The position numbers and the translations under genes were made by a program. From Clostridiales bacterium (GTDB taxonomy: Bacteria > Bacillota > Clostridia > Oscillospirales > Oscillospiraceae): a DNA stretch of 64,000 nucleotides. Location of the stretch: contig JAJBUK010000039.1 of the NCBI GenBank assembly GCA_020860385.1, positions 1 to 64,000 of the forward strand, read 5' to 3'. Below are positions 20,578 through 29,817 of the stretch, piece after piece. The stretch's first letter is position 1. Each line of letters starts with the position of its first letter. The notes under the pieces were generated by a model that saw only the letters and a list, made by a program, of their open reading frames with translations, was not told the origin of the DNA and did no database searches.

Positions 20578-21711
20578 TTGCGCTTTTTTCTGTTTGTGGC
20601 ACGCTGGGGCCTGCGCCTTCTGTACATACCGCTCCTTCCGCTGAAGCCCCGCAACAAGGTGGTCATGCTCTCAAGGGAGTCTGACACGCCGCCGCTGGAT
20701 TTCCGCCTCATCGAGAAGGAACTGAACCGTCAGTCGCCGGAGACAGAGGTGGTTTATTTTTGCAAAAAAATGACAAAATCGGTCTCTGTTTTCTCCTATT
20801 GTCTGCTGATTTTCCGGTCGCTGTACCATATCGCCACGGCCAGCGTAGCTATTACGGACACCTATTGCATTCAACTCTGCGTCCTGCCCAAAAAGAAGGG
20901 GCTGACGGTGATTCAGATTTGGCACGCCCTGGGGGCGGTCAAGAAGTTCAGCTACCAATGTCTGGACACCCCTTATGGCCACAGCGCCGCTACGGCCAAA
21001 GCCATGTGCATGCACCAAAACTATGATTACGTCCTGTGCGCCAGCGAGGCCACCCGGGCCATCTACGCCCAGGGGTTCCGGGTCCCGCAGGAGCAGATTC
21101 TGGTGAAGGGGATGCCGCGGGTGGACTACATTCAGCGCCCCCATCACGGCCTCCGGGAGAAACTGGAGGCGCTGCGGCCCGACCTGGCGGGGAAGAAGGT
21201 GCTGCTGTACCTACCCACCTTCCGGGACGGGCTAGAGGACGGGGTGGACGCCTTGGTGCAGGCTGCCGCCGGGGACCCGGAGATGGCTCTGCTGGTGAAG
21301 CCTCACCCCCTGTCCAACCTCCAGCTGCCGGAGGAGACGAGGACGCCAGCCGGCTGGGGCACCTACGACCTGATGAAGGTGTGCGACGCCGTGATTACCG
21401 ACTATTCCGCGTCCTCTCTGGAGGCCAGCCTGCTGGACAAGGAGATTTATTTCTACCTCTTTGACCATGACAGCTATCTGGAGAATCAGGGGCTGAATGT
21501 GGACCCCCTCCAGGAGTTGGCGGATGCCTGCGCGGTTACGGCGGAGGGCGTTCTGGCCCTGGCCAGGGGGGACAGCTACCCCTGGGAGGCGCTGCGGCAC
21601 TTCCGGGAGAAGTACATCGAAACGGCTGGGGACAACAACACCGAGCAGGTGACAGCCTTTCTTTTGGAGCAGATCCCCGCACCGCTGCGGCAGATGCCGG
21701 CGGGCGTGTAA
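20578..21711 (+). CDS. CDP-glycerol glycerophosphotransferase family protein
   Basis: IQIWHALGAVKKFSY, YLPTFRDG, KPHPL, DAVITDYSASSLEASLL; TTG start. Confidence 0.85.
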   Translation: MRFFLFVARWGLRLLYIPLLPLKPRNKVVMLSRESDTPPLDFRLIEKELNRQSPETEVVYFCKKMTKSVSVFSYCLLIFRSLYHIATASVAITDTYCIQLCVLPKKKGLTVIQIWHALGAVKKFSYQCLDTPYGHSAATAKAMCMHQNYDYVLCASEATRAIYAQGFRVPQEQILVKGMPRVDYIQRPHHGLREKLEALRPDLAGKKVLLYLPTFRDGLEDGVDALVQAAAGDPEMALLVKPHPLSNLQLPEETRTPAGWGTYDLMKVCDAVITDYSASSLEASLLDKEIYFYLFDHDSYLENQGLNVDPLQELADACAVTAEGVLALARGDSYPWEALRHFREKYIETAGDNNTEQVTAFLLEQIPAPLRQMPAGV

Positions 21712-21771
21712 GAGAAGCTGTAGGGGCGGCCCTTGGCCGCCCGAAGCAATCGGCAGGCGTGTAAGAGAAGC
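21698..21771. repeat. Small palindromic element flanked by 21-nt near-identical direct repeats
   Basis: cggcgggcgtgtaagagaagc (21698) and cggcaggcgtgtaagagaagc (21751) flank tgtaggggcggcccttggccgcccgaagcaat. Confidence 0.65.
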
Positions 21772-21788
21772 AGGAGCGTGATGAAACG

Positions 21789-23111
21789 GTGAAAAAGAGC
21801 GTCAGAAGCGCTTTGCAGCAGGCGTATCGCCAGGTGACGGGGCGGTTCCCGGTCACCCGGAAGCTGCTGCGGGCGGCGGTGTTCCAGGGGACGAAACTGA
21901 CCTACCGCCTGCGGACGGCCAGGGCGGCCACCAACCCGAAGCAGGTCGTGTTCTGCACCTTCTCCGGGCAAAGCTATTCGGACAGCCCCAAGGCCATCTA
22001 TGAGCGGATGCGCACCGACCCCCGCTTCCAGGACTGGGAGTTCATCTGGGCGTTCAAGGGGGCGGAGCGATACCGGGGGGAGTACGGCGCGTCCGTGGGC
22101 TTCCCCGTGGAGGATACGCGCACCAGGGTGGTGGAATACTTCACCCCGGCCTATGAGGCCGCCTTGGGGACGGCGAAATACTGGGTGTTCAACTACCGGG
22201 TGAACGAGTATATCTATCCCCGGGCTGACCAGGTCTATATCGAGTGCTGGCACGGCACGCCCCTGAAACGGCTGGGCCATGACCTCTCCCTGGGGGGCAA
22301 CGTGTACAACTCCCTGGAGGAGGTCTTTCGGAAGTTCGACTTGGACCGGGACAAGATGACCTACCTTCTGTCCCCCTCCCCCTTCGCCTCGGAGAAGTTT
22401 TCCTCCGCCTGGGATTTGCAGAAGCACCACCGGGAATCCACCCTTCTGGAGGTGGGCTACCCCAGGAACGACTTCCTGGTGAACGCCACGACCCAGGACG
22501 TGGCCGCTATCAAGGCTCGGCTGGGCCTGGACGCGCTGGAGGGCAAAAAGGTGATACTCTACGCCCCCACCTGGCGGGATAACCAGCGCAGTACCGACGA
22601 GGGCGGCTTCACCTACGCGCTGGGGCTGGACTTCCAGAAGCTGCGTCAGGCGCTGGGGGAGGAGTATGTCGTCCTGTTTCGCGCCCACTACCTGGTGGCC
22701 AGTCAGTTTGATTTTTCCAGCTTTGAGGGTTTTGTATACAACGTCTCCGATTACCCGGACATCAACCACCTGTACCTGGCGGCGGATTTGTTGATTACCG
22801 ACTATTCCTCCGTGTTCTTTGACTACGCCATCCTCCACAAGCCCATGCTCTTTTATATGTACGACTTGGAGGCTTACCGGGACGAGATTCGGGGCTTCTA
22901 CATGGGGCTGGAGGAGCTGCCCGGCCCTGTCGTGGAACGGGAGGAGGACCTGGTACCCGCCATCCGGGAAGCCATGACGACCGACGCCTATGAGGAAAAG
23001 TATCGCGCCTTCTGCGCGAAATTCGCCCCGCTGGAGGACGGCCACGCCTCTGACCGGGTGATAGACGCCCTGCTGGCGGCAGGGAGCGGGAGCCGGGAGG
23101 GAACGCCATGA
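21789..23111 (+). CDS. CDP-glycerol glycerophosphotransferase family protein
   Basis: ECWHGTPLKRLGHDL, LYAPTWRDNQ, FRAHYLVASQFDFS, DLLITDYSSVFFDYAIL. Confidence 0.9.
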   Translation: MKKSVRSALQQAYRQVTGRFPVTRKLLRAAVFQGTKLTYRLRTARAATNPKQVVFCTFSGQSYSDSPKAIYERMRTDPRFQDWEFIWAFKGAERYRGEYGASVGFPVEDTRTRVVEYFTPAYEAALGTAKYWVFNYRVNEYIYPRADQVYIECWHGTPLKRLGHDLSLGGNVYNSLEEVFRKFDLDRDKMTYLLSPSPFASEKFSSAWDLQKHHRESTLLEVGYPRNDFLVNATTQDVAAIKARLGLDALEGKKVILYAPTWRDNQRSTDEGGFTYALGLDFQKLRQALGEEYVVLFRAHYLVASQFDFSSFEGFVYNVSDYPDINHLYLAADLLITDYSSVFFDYAILHKPMLFYMYDLEAYRDEIRGFYMGLEELPGPVVEREEDLVPAIREAMTTDAYEEKYRAFCAKFAPLEDGHASDRVIDALLAAGSGSREGTP

Positions 23112-24391
23112 GCGGACTGAAAAATAACCTCTACGATTTGGTGGAGCGCTGGACACCGGTGCGCCGGGCAGCCCGGGACGCTGTGACGGCGCTGCGCCGC
23201 CTCCAATTCCGGCAGCAGACCCGGGGCTGCAAGGTGGAGAGCGACCTGGTGCTGTTTTGCACCTTTGGCGGGAAGAGCTACTCGGACAGCCCCAGGGCGG
23301 TGTATCAGGCCATGCTGTCCGACCATCGGTATGACGGCTACCGCTTCGTCTGGGCCTTTCAGCAGCCGGAGCGGTTTCCCCAGGTGGCGGCCATGCCCCG
23401 GACGGAGGTGGTGGCCTACGGCAGCCAGGCGTACAACCGCAAAATGGCGGAGGCCAAATACTGGATGTTGAACTTCCGTGTGGCCGACCACATCTGGCCC
23501 AGGAAGGGCCAGGTGTACGTCCAGTGCTGGCATGGCACGCCCTTGAAGCGGCTGGGCTACGACATCCGGGAGGAGAGCAACGCCAACAGCATGAACAGCC
23601 TGGCGGAAATTCGCCAAAAGTACGACCTGGACGCCGCCAAGCTGACTTACCTGCTGTCTCCGTCCCCCTTCGCCACGGAGGTGTTTACCTCCGCCTGGAA
23701 TTTGAAGGCCAGGGGCAAAGAGGGTGCCATCCTGGAGATGGGCTATCCCCGGAACGATTTTCTGAAGAACTGCACCCCAGAGGAACTGACCGCCATCCGC
23801 AGCCGCCTGGGGCTGACGGAGGAGACGCTGCACGGGCGGAAGGTGCTGCTCTACGCCCCTACCTTCCGGGACAATCAGCACCAGGGCGGCGGCTACCGCT
23901 ACACCCCCCAGGTGGATTTCCAGCGCCTGCGGGAAGCGCTGGGGGAGGACTATGTGCTGCTGTTCCGGGCCCACTACCTGGTGGCCAGCGCCTTCGACTT
24001 CTCGGCGTACGGGGACTTTATTCAAAACGTATCGGACTATCCCGACATCAACGACCTGTACCTGGTGGCGGACGCCATGATTACCGATTACTCCTCCGTG
24101 TTCTTTGACTATGCCATCCTGGGCCGTCCAGAACTCTTCTATATGTACGACCTGGAGGACTACCGGGACACCATCCGGGGCTTTTATCTCAGTCTGGAAG
24201 AGCTGCCCGGCCCCATCGTCCAGACGGAGGAGGCGCTGATTGCCGCCATCCGCAGCGCCTGGACGGACCGCAGCTATGACGAGCGGTACGCCCGCTTCAC
24301 CCGTCGGTTCAACCCCCTGGAGGACGGCCGGGCGGCCCAGAGGCTGGCCGAAGCGGTGTTTCCCACGGAAAATGGGGAAAAAGAGGGCTGA
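23108..24391 (+). CDS. CDP-glycerol glycerophosphotransferase family protein
   Basis: Paralogue of upstream gene: QCWHGTPLKRLGYDI, LYAPTFRDNQ, FRAHYLVASAFDFS, AMITDYSSVFFDYAIL. Confidence 0.9.
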   Translation: MSGLKNNLYDLVERWTPVRRAARDAVTALRRLQFRQQTRGCKVESDLVLFCTFGGKSYSDSPRAVYQAMLSDHRYDGYRFVWAFQQPERFPQVAAMPRTEVVAYGSQAYNRKMAEAKYWMLNFRVADHIWPRKGQVYVQCWHGTPLKRLGYDIREESNANSMNSLAEIRQKYDLDAAKLTYLLSPSPFATEVFTSAWNLKARGKEGAILEMGYPRNDFLKNCTPEELTAIRSRLGLTEETLHGRKVLLYAPTFRDNQHQGGGYRYTPQVDFQRLREALGEDYVLLFRAHYLVASAFDFSAYGDFIQNVSDYPDINDLYLVADAMITDYSSVFFDYAILGRPELFYMYDLEDYRDTIRGFYLSLEELPGPIVQTEEALIAAIRSAWTDRSYDERYARFTRRFNPLEDGRAAQRLAEAVFPTENGEKEG

Positions 24392-24532
24392 CAAATGGGC
24401 AAAACCGCCAAAGCGGGGGTAAAAATCCGCCGTTTTCCCTGAAAAGAGACGAAATTTATACTGCGGAAAGAAATCCCTTGCAATGCGGCGGGGTTTGTGC
24501 TAGAATACTATTGTTAAGGTAGCATCAATGAT

Positions 24533-24566
24533 AAGAGTGGAGTTTCGGCTCCGCTCTTTCTTTTGA
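24533..24566 (+). terminator. Hairpin in rimP leader (possible attenuator)
   Basis: agagtggag-tttcgg-ctccgctct followed by ttctttt, upstream of rimP. Confidence 0.5.
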
Positions 24567-24630
24567 GATTTTTCCGCAGGCAGCGGGGCGCGCCCCGCTG
24601 GCGGCCTGCGGCGGCGAAGGGTAGGATACG

Positions 24631-25089
24631 ATGAAAAAAGTGACGGAGCTGACCGCGGAGCTGGCGGCCCCCTTTATAGAGGCGGCAGGCTGTACCCTGT
24701 GGGATGTGGAATACGTCCGGGAGGGCGGCACCTGGTACCTGCGGGTGTATATCGACTGCGAGGGCGGCGTGAATATCGACCAGTGCGAGCAGGTGCATCG
24801 GCCCCTGGGGGATGCCCTGGATGAGGCGGACCCCATCGAAGGCAGCTATGTCCTGGAGGTCTGCTCCGCCGGGTGTGACCGGGCGCTGAAAAAGCCCCAG
24901 CACTTCGCCGCCTGCATGGGGCAGGAGGTGGAGGTGCGCCTCTACCGCCCCCTGAACGGCAGCAAGGAGCACCGGGGCACCCTGACCGGCTATGACCAGG
25001 GGGACGTGACCATTGAGACCCCGGAGGGCGAGGCGATGCGCTTTGCCAAGAAGGAGCTGGCGCTGGTGCGCCTTTACGTTGACTTTTAA
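24631..25089 (+). CDS. rimP: Ribosome maturation factor RimP
   Basis: LWDVEYVREGGTWYLRVYID, DYVLEVCSAG-type SYVLEVCSAGCDRAL. Confidence 0.92.
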   Translation: MKKVTELTAELAAPFIEAAGCTLWDVEYVREGGTWYLRVYIDCEGGVNIDQCEQVHRPLGDALDEADPIEGSYVLEVCSAGCDRALKKPQHFAACMGQEVEVRLYRPLNGSKEHRGTLTGYDQGDVTIETPEGEAMRFAKKELALVRLYVDF

Positions 25090-25122
25090 AGAGACCAAAC
25101 TAGATAGGAGTGTAGCTGTGAC

Positions 25123-26367
25123 ATGGCAAAACGTGCAGTAAAAAAGGGCCCCACGCCGGAAGAGGACGCAAAGGAGTTCTTTGCGGCGCTGGATCAAATC
25201 GAAGAGGAGCGCGGCATTCCCAAAGCCTATATGCTGGAGAAAATCGAGCAGGCCCTGCTCACCGCTTATAAGCATGACCACGACAAAATCACGGATAACG
25301 TCTCCGTGATTTTCGACGAGGAGAAGTCTGACATCCGCATGGTGGTGCGCCGTGACGTGGTGGAGGAAGTGGATAATCCGGACACGGAGATTTCCCTGGA
25401 GGACGCCCGTCAGCATCTGCCCAACGTCCAGCTGGGGGACGTGGTGAAGAAGGAAATCAAAATCAAGAACTTTGGCCGGGTGGCGGCCCAGACCGCCCGC
25501 CAAGTCATCGTCCAGGGCATCCGGGAAGCGGAGCGCAATATGGTCTTTGACGCCTTCGAGGCCAAGACCAAGGAGATGCTCTCCGGTACCGTCTCCCGCA
25601 CCGACCCCCGCACCGGCGCGCTGTATGTGCGGCTGACGGCGGGGAAGGAAAAGACCGACGCCCTGCTCTCCGCAAATGAGCAGGTCAAAGGCGAGTATTA
25701 CAAGGAGGGCGACCGCATCCGCGTCTATGTGGTGGAGGTGCGCCGCACCACCCGGGGCACGCAGGTCGTTATCTCCCGCACCCATGCGGGGCTGGTGAAG
25801 CGGCTCTTCGAGCTGGAGGTGCCGGAGATTTTCGACGGCGTAGTGGAAATCAAATCCATCGCCCGGGAGGCCGGCAGCCGCACCAAGATGGCCGTCTGGT
25901 CCAATGACCCGGAGGTGGACCCCATCGGGGCCTGCGTGGGCGCCCGGGGTGCCCGCGTCAACGCCATTGTGGAGGAGCTTCACGGCGAAAAGGTGGACAT
26001 CATCAAGTATAATGAGGATATGAGCGCCTACATCGCCGCAGCCCTGGCCCCCGCCACAGTGCTCAGCGTGACCATGGTGGAGGAGAAGAGCTACCGCGTG
26101 GTGGTGCCTGATGACCAGCTGAGCCTTGCCATCGGCAAGGAGGGGCAGAACGCCCGCCTGGCCGCCCGGCTCACCGGCTGCAAAATCGACATCAAGAGCA
26201 ACTCCGCCGCCCAGGAGGAGGACGCTCAGAAGGAAGCCCAGGCCGATGCCGCGGCGGAGGAAGCGCCGCTGCTGGACGCGGAAACGGAGGCCATGTTTAC
26301 AGATGAGGCCGAAGCTGCCGCAGAACAGGGCGACGACCTGTTCGCGCCGGAGGAGACCGAAGAATAA
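25123..26367 (+). CDS. nusA: Transcription termination/antitermination protein NusA
   Basis: S1 and KH motifs, [55 protein letters not shown]. Confidence 0.95.
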   Translation: MAKRAVKKGPTPEEDAKEFFAALDQIEEERGIPKAYMLEKIEQALLTAYKHDHDKITDNVSVIFDEEKSDIRMVVRRDVVEEVDNPDTEISLEDARQHLPNVQLGDVVKKEIKIKNFGRVAAQTARQVIVQGIREAERNMVFDAFEAKTKEMLSGTVSRTDPRTGALYVRLTAGKEKTDALLSANEQVKGEYYKEGDRIRVYVVEVRRTTRGTQVVISRTHAGLVKRLFELEVPEIFDGVVEIKSIAREAGSRTKMAVWSNDPEVDPIGACVGARGARVNAIVEELHGEKVDIIKYNEDMSAYIAAALAPATVLSVTMVEEKSYRVVVPDDQLSLAIGKEGQNARLAARLTGCKIDIKSNSAAQEEDAQKEAQADAAAEEAPLLDAETEAMFTDEAEAAAEQGDDLFAPEETEE

Positions 26368-26406
26368 CGCGCAGAGCGCTGCGCCGAGAGCGAGGAGGGA
26401 AGCCTC

Positions 26407-26682
26407 ATGCCAAAGAAAATTCCCATGCGGCAATGCGTCGGCTGCCGGGAGATGAAGCCCAAACGAGAGTTGATTCGGGTGGTGAAAAGCCCGGAGGGGG
26501 AACTTTCCCTGGATTTCCGGGGGAAGAAGCCCGGACGGGGTGCTTACGTCTGCCCTGACCCGGCCTGCCTGAAAAAGGCGAAGAAGTCCAACGCCCTGGG
26601 CCGCGCCCTTGAGGTGGCCATTCCCGCCGAGGTCTATGATGCGCTGGAAGCGCAGATGGCAGAGGGGGCCGGGGATGGATAA
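26407..26682 (+). CDS. ylxR: YlxR family (DUF448) protein
   Basis: PMRQCVGCREMKPKRELIRVV, GRGAYVCPDPACLKKA. Confidence 0.92.
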   Translation: MPKKIPMRQCVGCREMKPKRELIRVVKSPEGELSLDFRGKKPGRGAYVCPDPACLKKAKKSNALGRALEVAIPAEVYDALEAQMAEGAGDG

Positions 26683-27067
26683 CCGGTTCCTGTCCCTGCT
26701 GGGCCTGTGCAAGCGGGCGGGAAAGCTGGCCGCCGGGGAGACCCTGGCGCTGGAGGCCCTGGAGGCCCACAAGGCCCGGCTGGTGCTGGTGACGGAGGAC
26801 TGCTCCCCCCGCTCCCTGCGGAAGCTGACCAACGCCTGCGGCCAGCGGGTCCCGCTGATGCAGGTGGCCCTCAGCCGGGCGGCGCTGGGCAGCGCCCTGG
26901 GCTGGGACGCCTGCGCGGCTGTGACCGTGGAGGACGCAGGCTTTGCCGCCAAACTGGCTGAGCTTGTGGCCCAGGCCCAGCCGGAGTACGCGGCCCTGGC
27001 GGAGGCGGCAGCCGCCCGGCAGGAGAAGCTGCTCCGCAGAAAGAAAGAGAAGCCCAGAAAGAAGTAA
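26675..27067 (+). CDS. ylxQ: L7Ae/L30e-family ribosomal protein (YlxQ)
   Basis: LLGLCKRAGKLAAGE, KARLVLVTEDCS; overlaps ylxR end, as usual in this operon. Confidence 0.85.
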   Translation: MDNRFLSLLGLCKRAGKLAAGETLALEALEAHKARLVLVTEDCSPRSLRKLTNACGQRVPLMQVALSRAALGSALGWDACAAVTVEDAGFAAKLAELVAQAQPEYAALAEAAAARQEKLLRRKKEKPRKK

Positions 27068-27177
27068 CGCTTCTTTCCCAGGCTTTCCCGATATAGTACC
27101 AATCCCTTTGGGATTTCACGCAATATCGCGGGCGCTGCCGCCAAACCGACGGCGTCCGGCGGTATGGATCGTAGGAG

Positions 27178-29607
27178 GTGGCTGATTTTAGTATGGATAA
27201 CAAGTATAGGGTTCGCGAGGTAGCGAAGGATTTTACCCTGAACGGGAAGGCAATCGGCAACAAGGCGGTGACGGAGATTTTAACGAAGTACGCCTCCGCC
27301 CCCAGCAGCACCCAGGCGGTGCTGAGTGAGAGCGAGCTTGCCATCCTCTTTGACTACCTGACGCTGAACAACCAAATCGGCGATTTGGCGGAGGTGTTCG
27401 CAGAGGCGGCGGCTCCGGCCAAACCTGCCCAGGAGGAGCAGGCGAAGAAGAAGCCGGTTTCCGCCAAGGTCGATAAGCAGGAAAGTTCCAAGACCGCTGC
27501 GGCTGAACAGCCCAAGGCGGCGAAAACGCCTGCCAAGGGCAGCGCAAAGCCCCAGGCCCCGGCCAAACAGCCGGAGACCCCGAAGCCCCAGAGCGGCAAG
27601 GCGCAGCCCGCCAGCCGCGTGCCTCAGAAAAAGGTGGTCAACACCCGCAACAACGTGGATGTGAACCTGGGCCGCTATGACGCCCACCTGGATGAACTGG
27701 CCCCGGATCATGCGGACCGGATGGTCAGCGGCAAGCAGAAAATCTCCTCCAAGCGCTCCCAGCAGCAGCGCACGGGCAAGCAGTCCGCCAAGCGCCGCCA
27801 GGAGGAGCAGCAGCAGCGCCTGCGCAGAATGCAGCAGGAGGCTGCCCGGAAGGCTCCGGTGAAGGTGCAGATTCCCGATGAAATCACCGTGGGCGAGTTG
27901 GCCATGCGGATGAAGAAGTCCGCCGCCGAGGTAGTGAAGAAGCTGATTTCCGAGGGCGTCATGGCCTCCGTCAGCGACACCATTGATTTTGACACCGCCG
28001 CCATCGTGGCCGAGGAGCTGGGCTGCAAGGTGGAGCATGAGGTGGTCGTCACCATTGAGGAGCGGCTCATCGACACCACGGAGGACGCCGAGGCCGACCT
28101 GGTGCCCCGGGCTCCGGTCATTGTGGTCATGGGCCATGTAGACCACGGCAAGACCTCCCTGCTGGACTATATCCGTTCCTCCAGCGTGGCCTCCGGCGAG
28201 GCAGGCGGCATCACCCAGGCCATCGGCGCGTATCAGGTGAAGGTGCAGGACAAGATGGTCACCTTCCTGGACACCCCCGGCCACGAGGCGTTCACCGCCA
28301 TGCGGGCCAGAGGCGCTATGGTGACGGACATCGCCATCCTGGTGGTGGCGGGCAACGACGGCATCATGCCCCAGACCATAGAGGCCATCAACCACGCCAA
28401 GGCGGCGGAAATTCCCATCGTCGTGGCCGTCAACAAGATGGATCTGCCCGGGGCCGACGCGGAAAAGGTGAAGCAGGAGTTGACCAAGTACGACCTGCTG
28501 GCCGAGGACTGGGGCGGCGACACCATCGTGGTGCCCATCTCCGCCAAGACCGGCCAGGGCATTGACGAGCTGCTGGAAAACGTGCTGCTGGTGGCCGAAA
28601 TGCGGGAGCTGAAGGCCAACCCCAACCGCGCCGCCAAGGGCAGCGTCATCGAGGCCAGGCTGGACAAGGGCCGCGGCCCCATCGCCACCCTGCTGGTGCA
28701 GAACGGCACTTTGAAGGTGGGCGATGTCATCATCGCCGGAACGGCTGTAGGCCGCGTCCGCGCCATGACCGACTACCGTGGCCGCCGCCTGAAAACCGCA
28801 GGCCCCTCTGTGCCGGTGGAAATCACCGGTATGTCCGAGGTGCCCGGCGCTGGCGACGACTTCTACGCCGTGGCCGATGAGCGCATGGCCCGTGAACTGG
28901 CCGAGCAGCGCAAGCAGGAGCAGAAGGCGGCAGCCGCCGCGCCTGTGGCCAAGAAGGTCAGCCTGGACGATTTGTTCAGCCAAATCAGCGCAGGCGACGT
29001 GAAGGATTTGAACATCATCGTCAAGGCGGATGTCCAGGGCAGCGTGGAAGCGGTGAAGGAGAACCTGGAGAAAATCTCCAACGACGAGGTGCGCGTCCGG
29101 GTCATTCACGGCGGCGTAGGCGCTATCAACGAGAGCGACGTCATGCTGGCCTCCACATCCAACGCCATCATCGTAGGCTTCAACGTCCGCCCGGAGCCGG
29201 TGGCCAAGAGCATGGCCGAGCGCAACAAGGTGGATATGCGGATGTACCGCGTCATTTACGAGTGCATTGAGGAAATCGAGGCCGCCATGAAGGGCCTGCT
29301 TGCTCCCAAGTACAAGGAAGTGGAGCTGGGCCGTGTGGAAGTCCGCCAGGTCTACAAAATCACCAACGTGGGCATGGTGGCAGGCTCCTATGTGCTGGAG
29401 GGCAAGGCCACCCGCTCTGCCAAGGTGCGGCTGGTGCGGGACGGCGTCGTGGTTTACGAGGGCGAAATCGCCTCCCTGCAGCGCTTTAAGGACTCCGTCC
29501 GGGAAGTGGCCGCCGGTTACGAGTGCGGCATCACCTTGGAGAAGTTCAGCGACGTGAAGGTGGGCGACATCCTGGAATGCTATGAAATGCAGGAGATTCA
29601 GCAGTGA
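27178..29607 (+). CDS. infB: Translation initiation factor IF-2
   Basis: [47 protein letters not shown]. Confidence 0.96.
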   Translation: MADFSMDNKYRVREVAKDFTLNGKAIGNKAVTEILTKYASAPSSTQAVLSESELAILFDYLTLNNQIGDLAEVFAEAAAPAKPAQEEQAKKKPVSAKVDKQESSKTAAAEQPKAAKTPAKGSAKPQAPAKQPETPKPQSGKAQPASRVPQKKVVNTRNNVDVNLGRYDAHLDELAPDHADRMVSGKQKISSKRSQQQRTGKQSAKRRQEEQQQRLRRMQQEAARKAPVKVQIPDEITVGELAMRMKKSAAEVVKKLISEGVMASVSDTIDFDTAAIVAEELGCKVEHEVVVTIEERLIDTTEDAEADLVPRAPVIVVMGHVDHGKTSLLDYIRSSSVASGEAGGITQAIGAYQVKVQDKMVTFLDTPGHEAFTAMRARGAMVTDIAILVVAGNDGIMPQTIEAINHAKAAEIPIVVAVNKMDLPGADAEKVKQELTKYDLLAEDWGGDTIVVPISAKTGQGIDELLENVLLVAEMRELKANPNRAAKGSVIEARLDKGRGPIATLLVQNGTLKVGDVIIAGTAVGRVRAMTDYRGRRLKTAGPSVPVEITGMSEVPGAGDDFYAVADERMARELAEQRKQEQKAAAAAPVAKKVSLDDLFSQISAGDVKDLNIIVKADVQGSVEAVKENLEKISNDEVRVRVIHGGVGAINESDVMLASTSNAIIVGFNVRPEPVAKSMAERNKVDMRMYRVIYECIEEIEAAMKGLLAPKYKEVELGRVEVRQVYKITNVGMVAGSYVLEGKATRSAKVRLVRDGVVVYEGEIASLQRFKDSVREVAAGYECGITLEKFSDVKVGDILECYEMQEIQQ

Positions 29608-29632
29608 GCTGGGCAGCCTGCCCGACAAGGCT

Positions 29633-29673
29633 TGCCTGCATCGGAGCGATTCGCTCCGGTGCAGGCAGTTTTT
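29633..29673 (+). terminator. Terminator after infB
   Basis: gcctgcatcggagc-gattc-gctccggtgcaggcagttttta. Confidence 0.8.
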
Positions 29674-29817
29674 ATTGTTCAGCACCGTGGGAAGCTGCGG
29701 CGCGGAACAGCAAAACTATGGATTGTAAAACGGCCAAATCTATGGTATACTTTGATGTTACCATCTAAGTTGACGATTTTATCCAGCGAGTATATTATAA
29801 ATCGGGGGAATCATACC

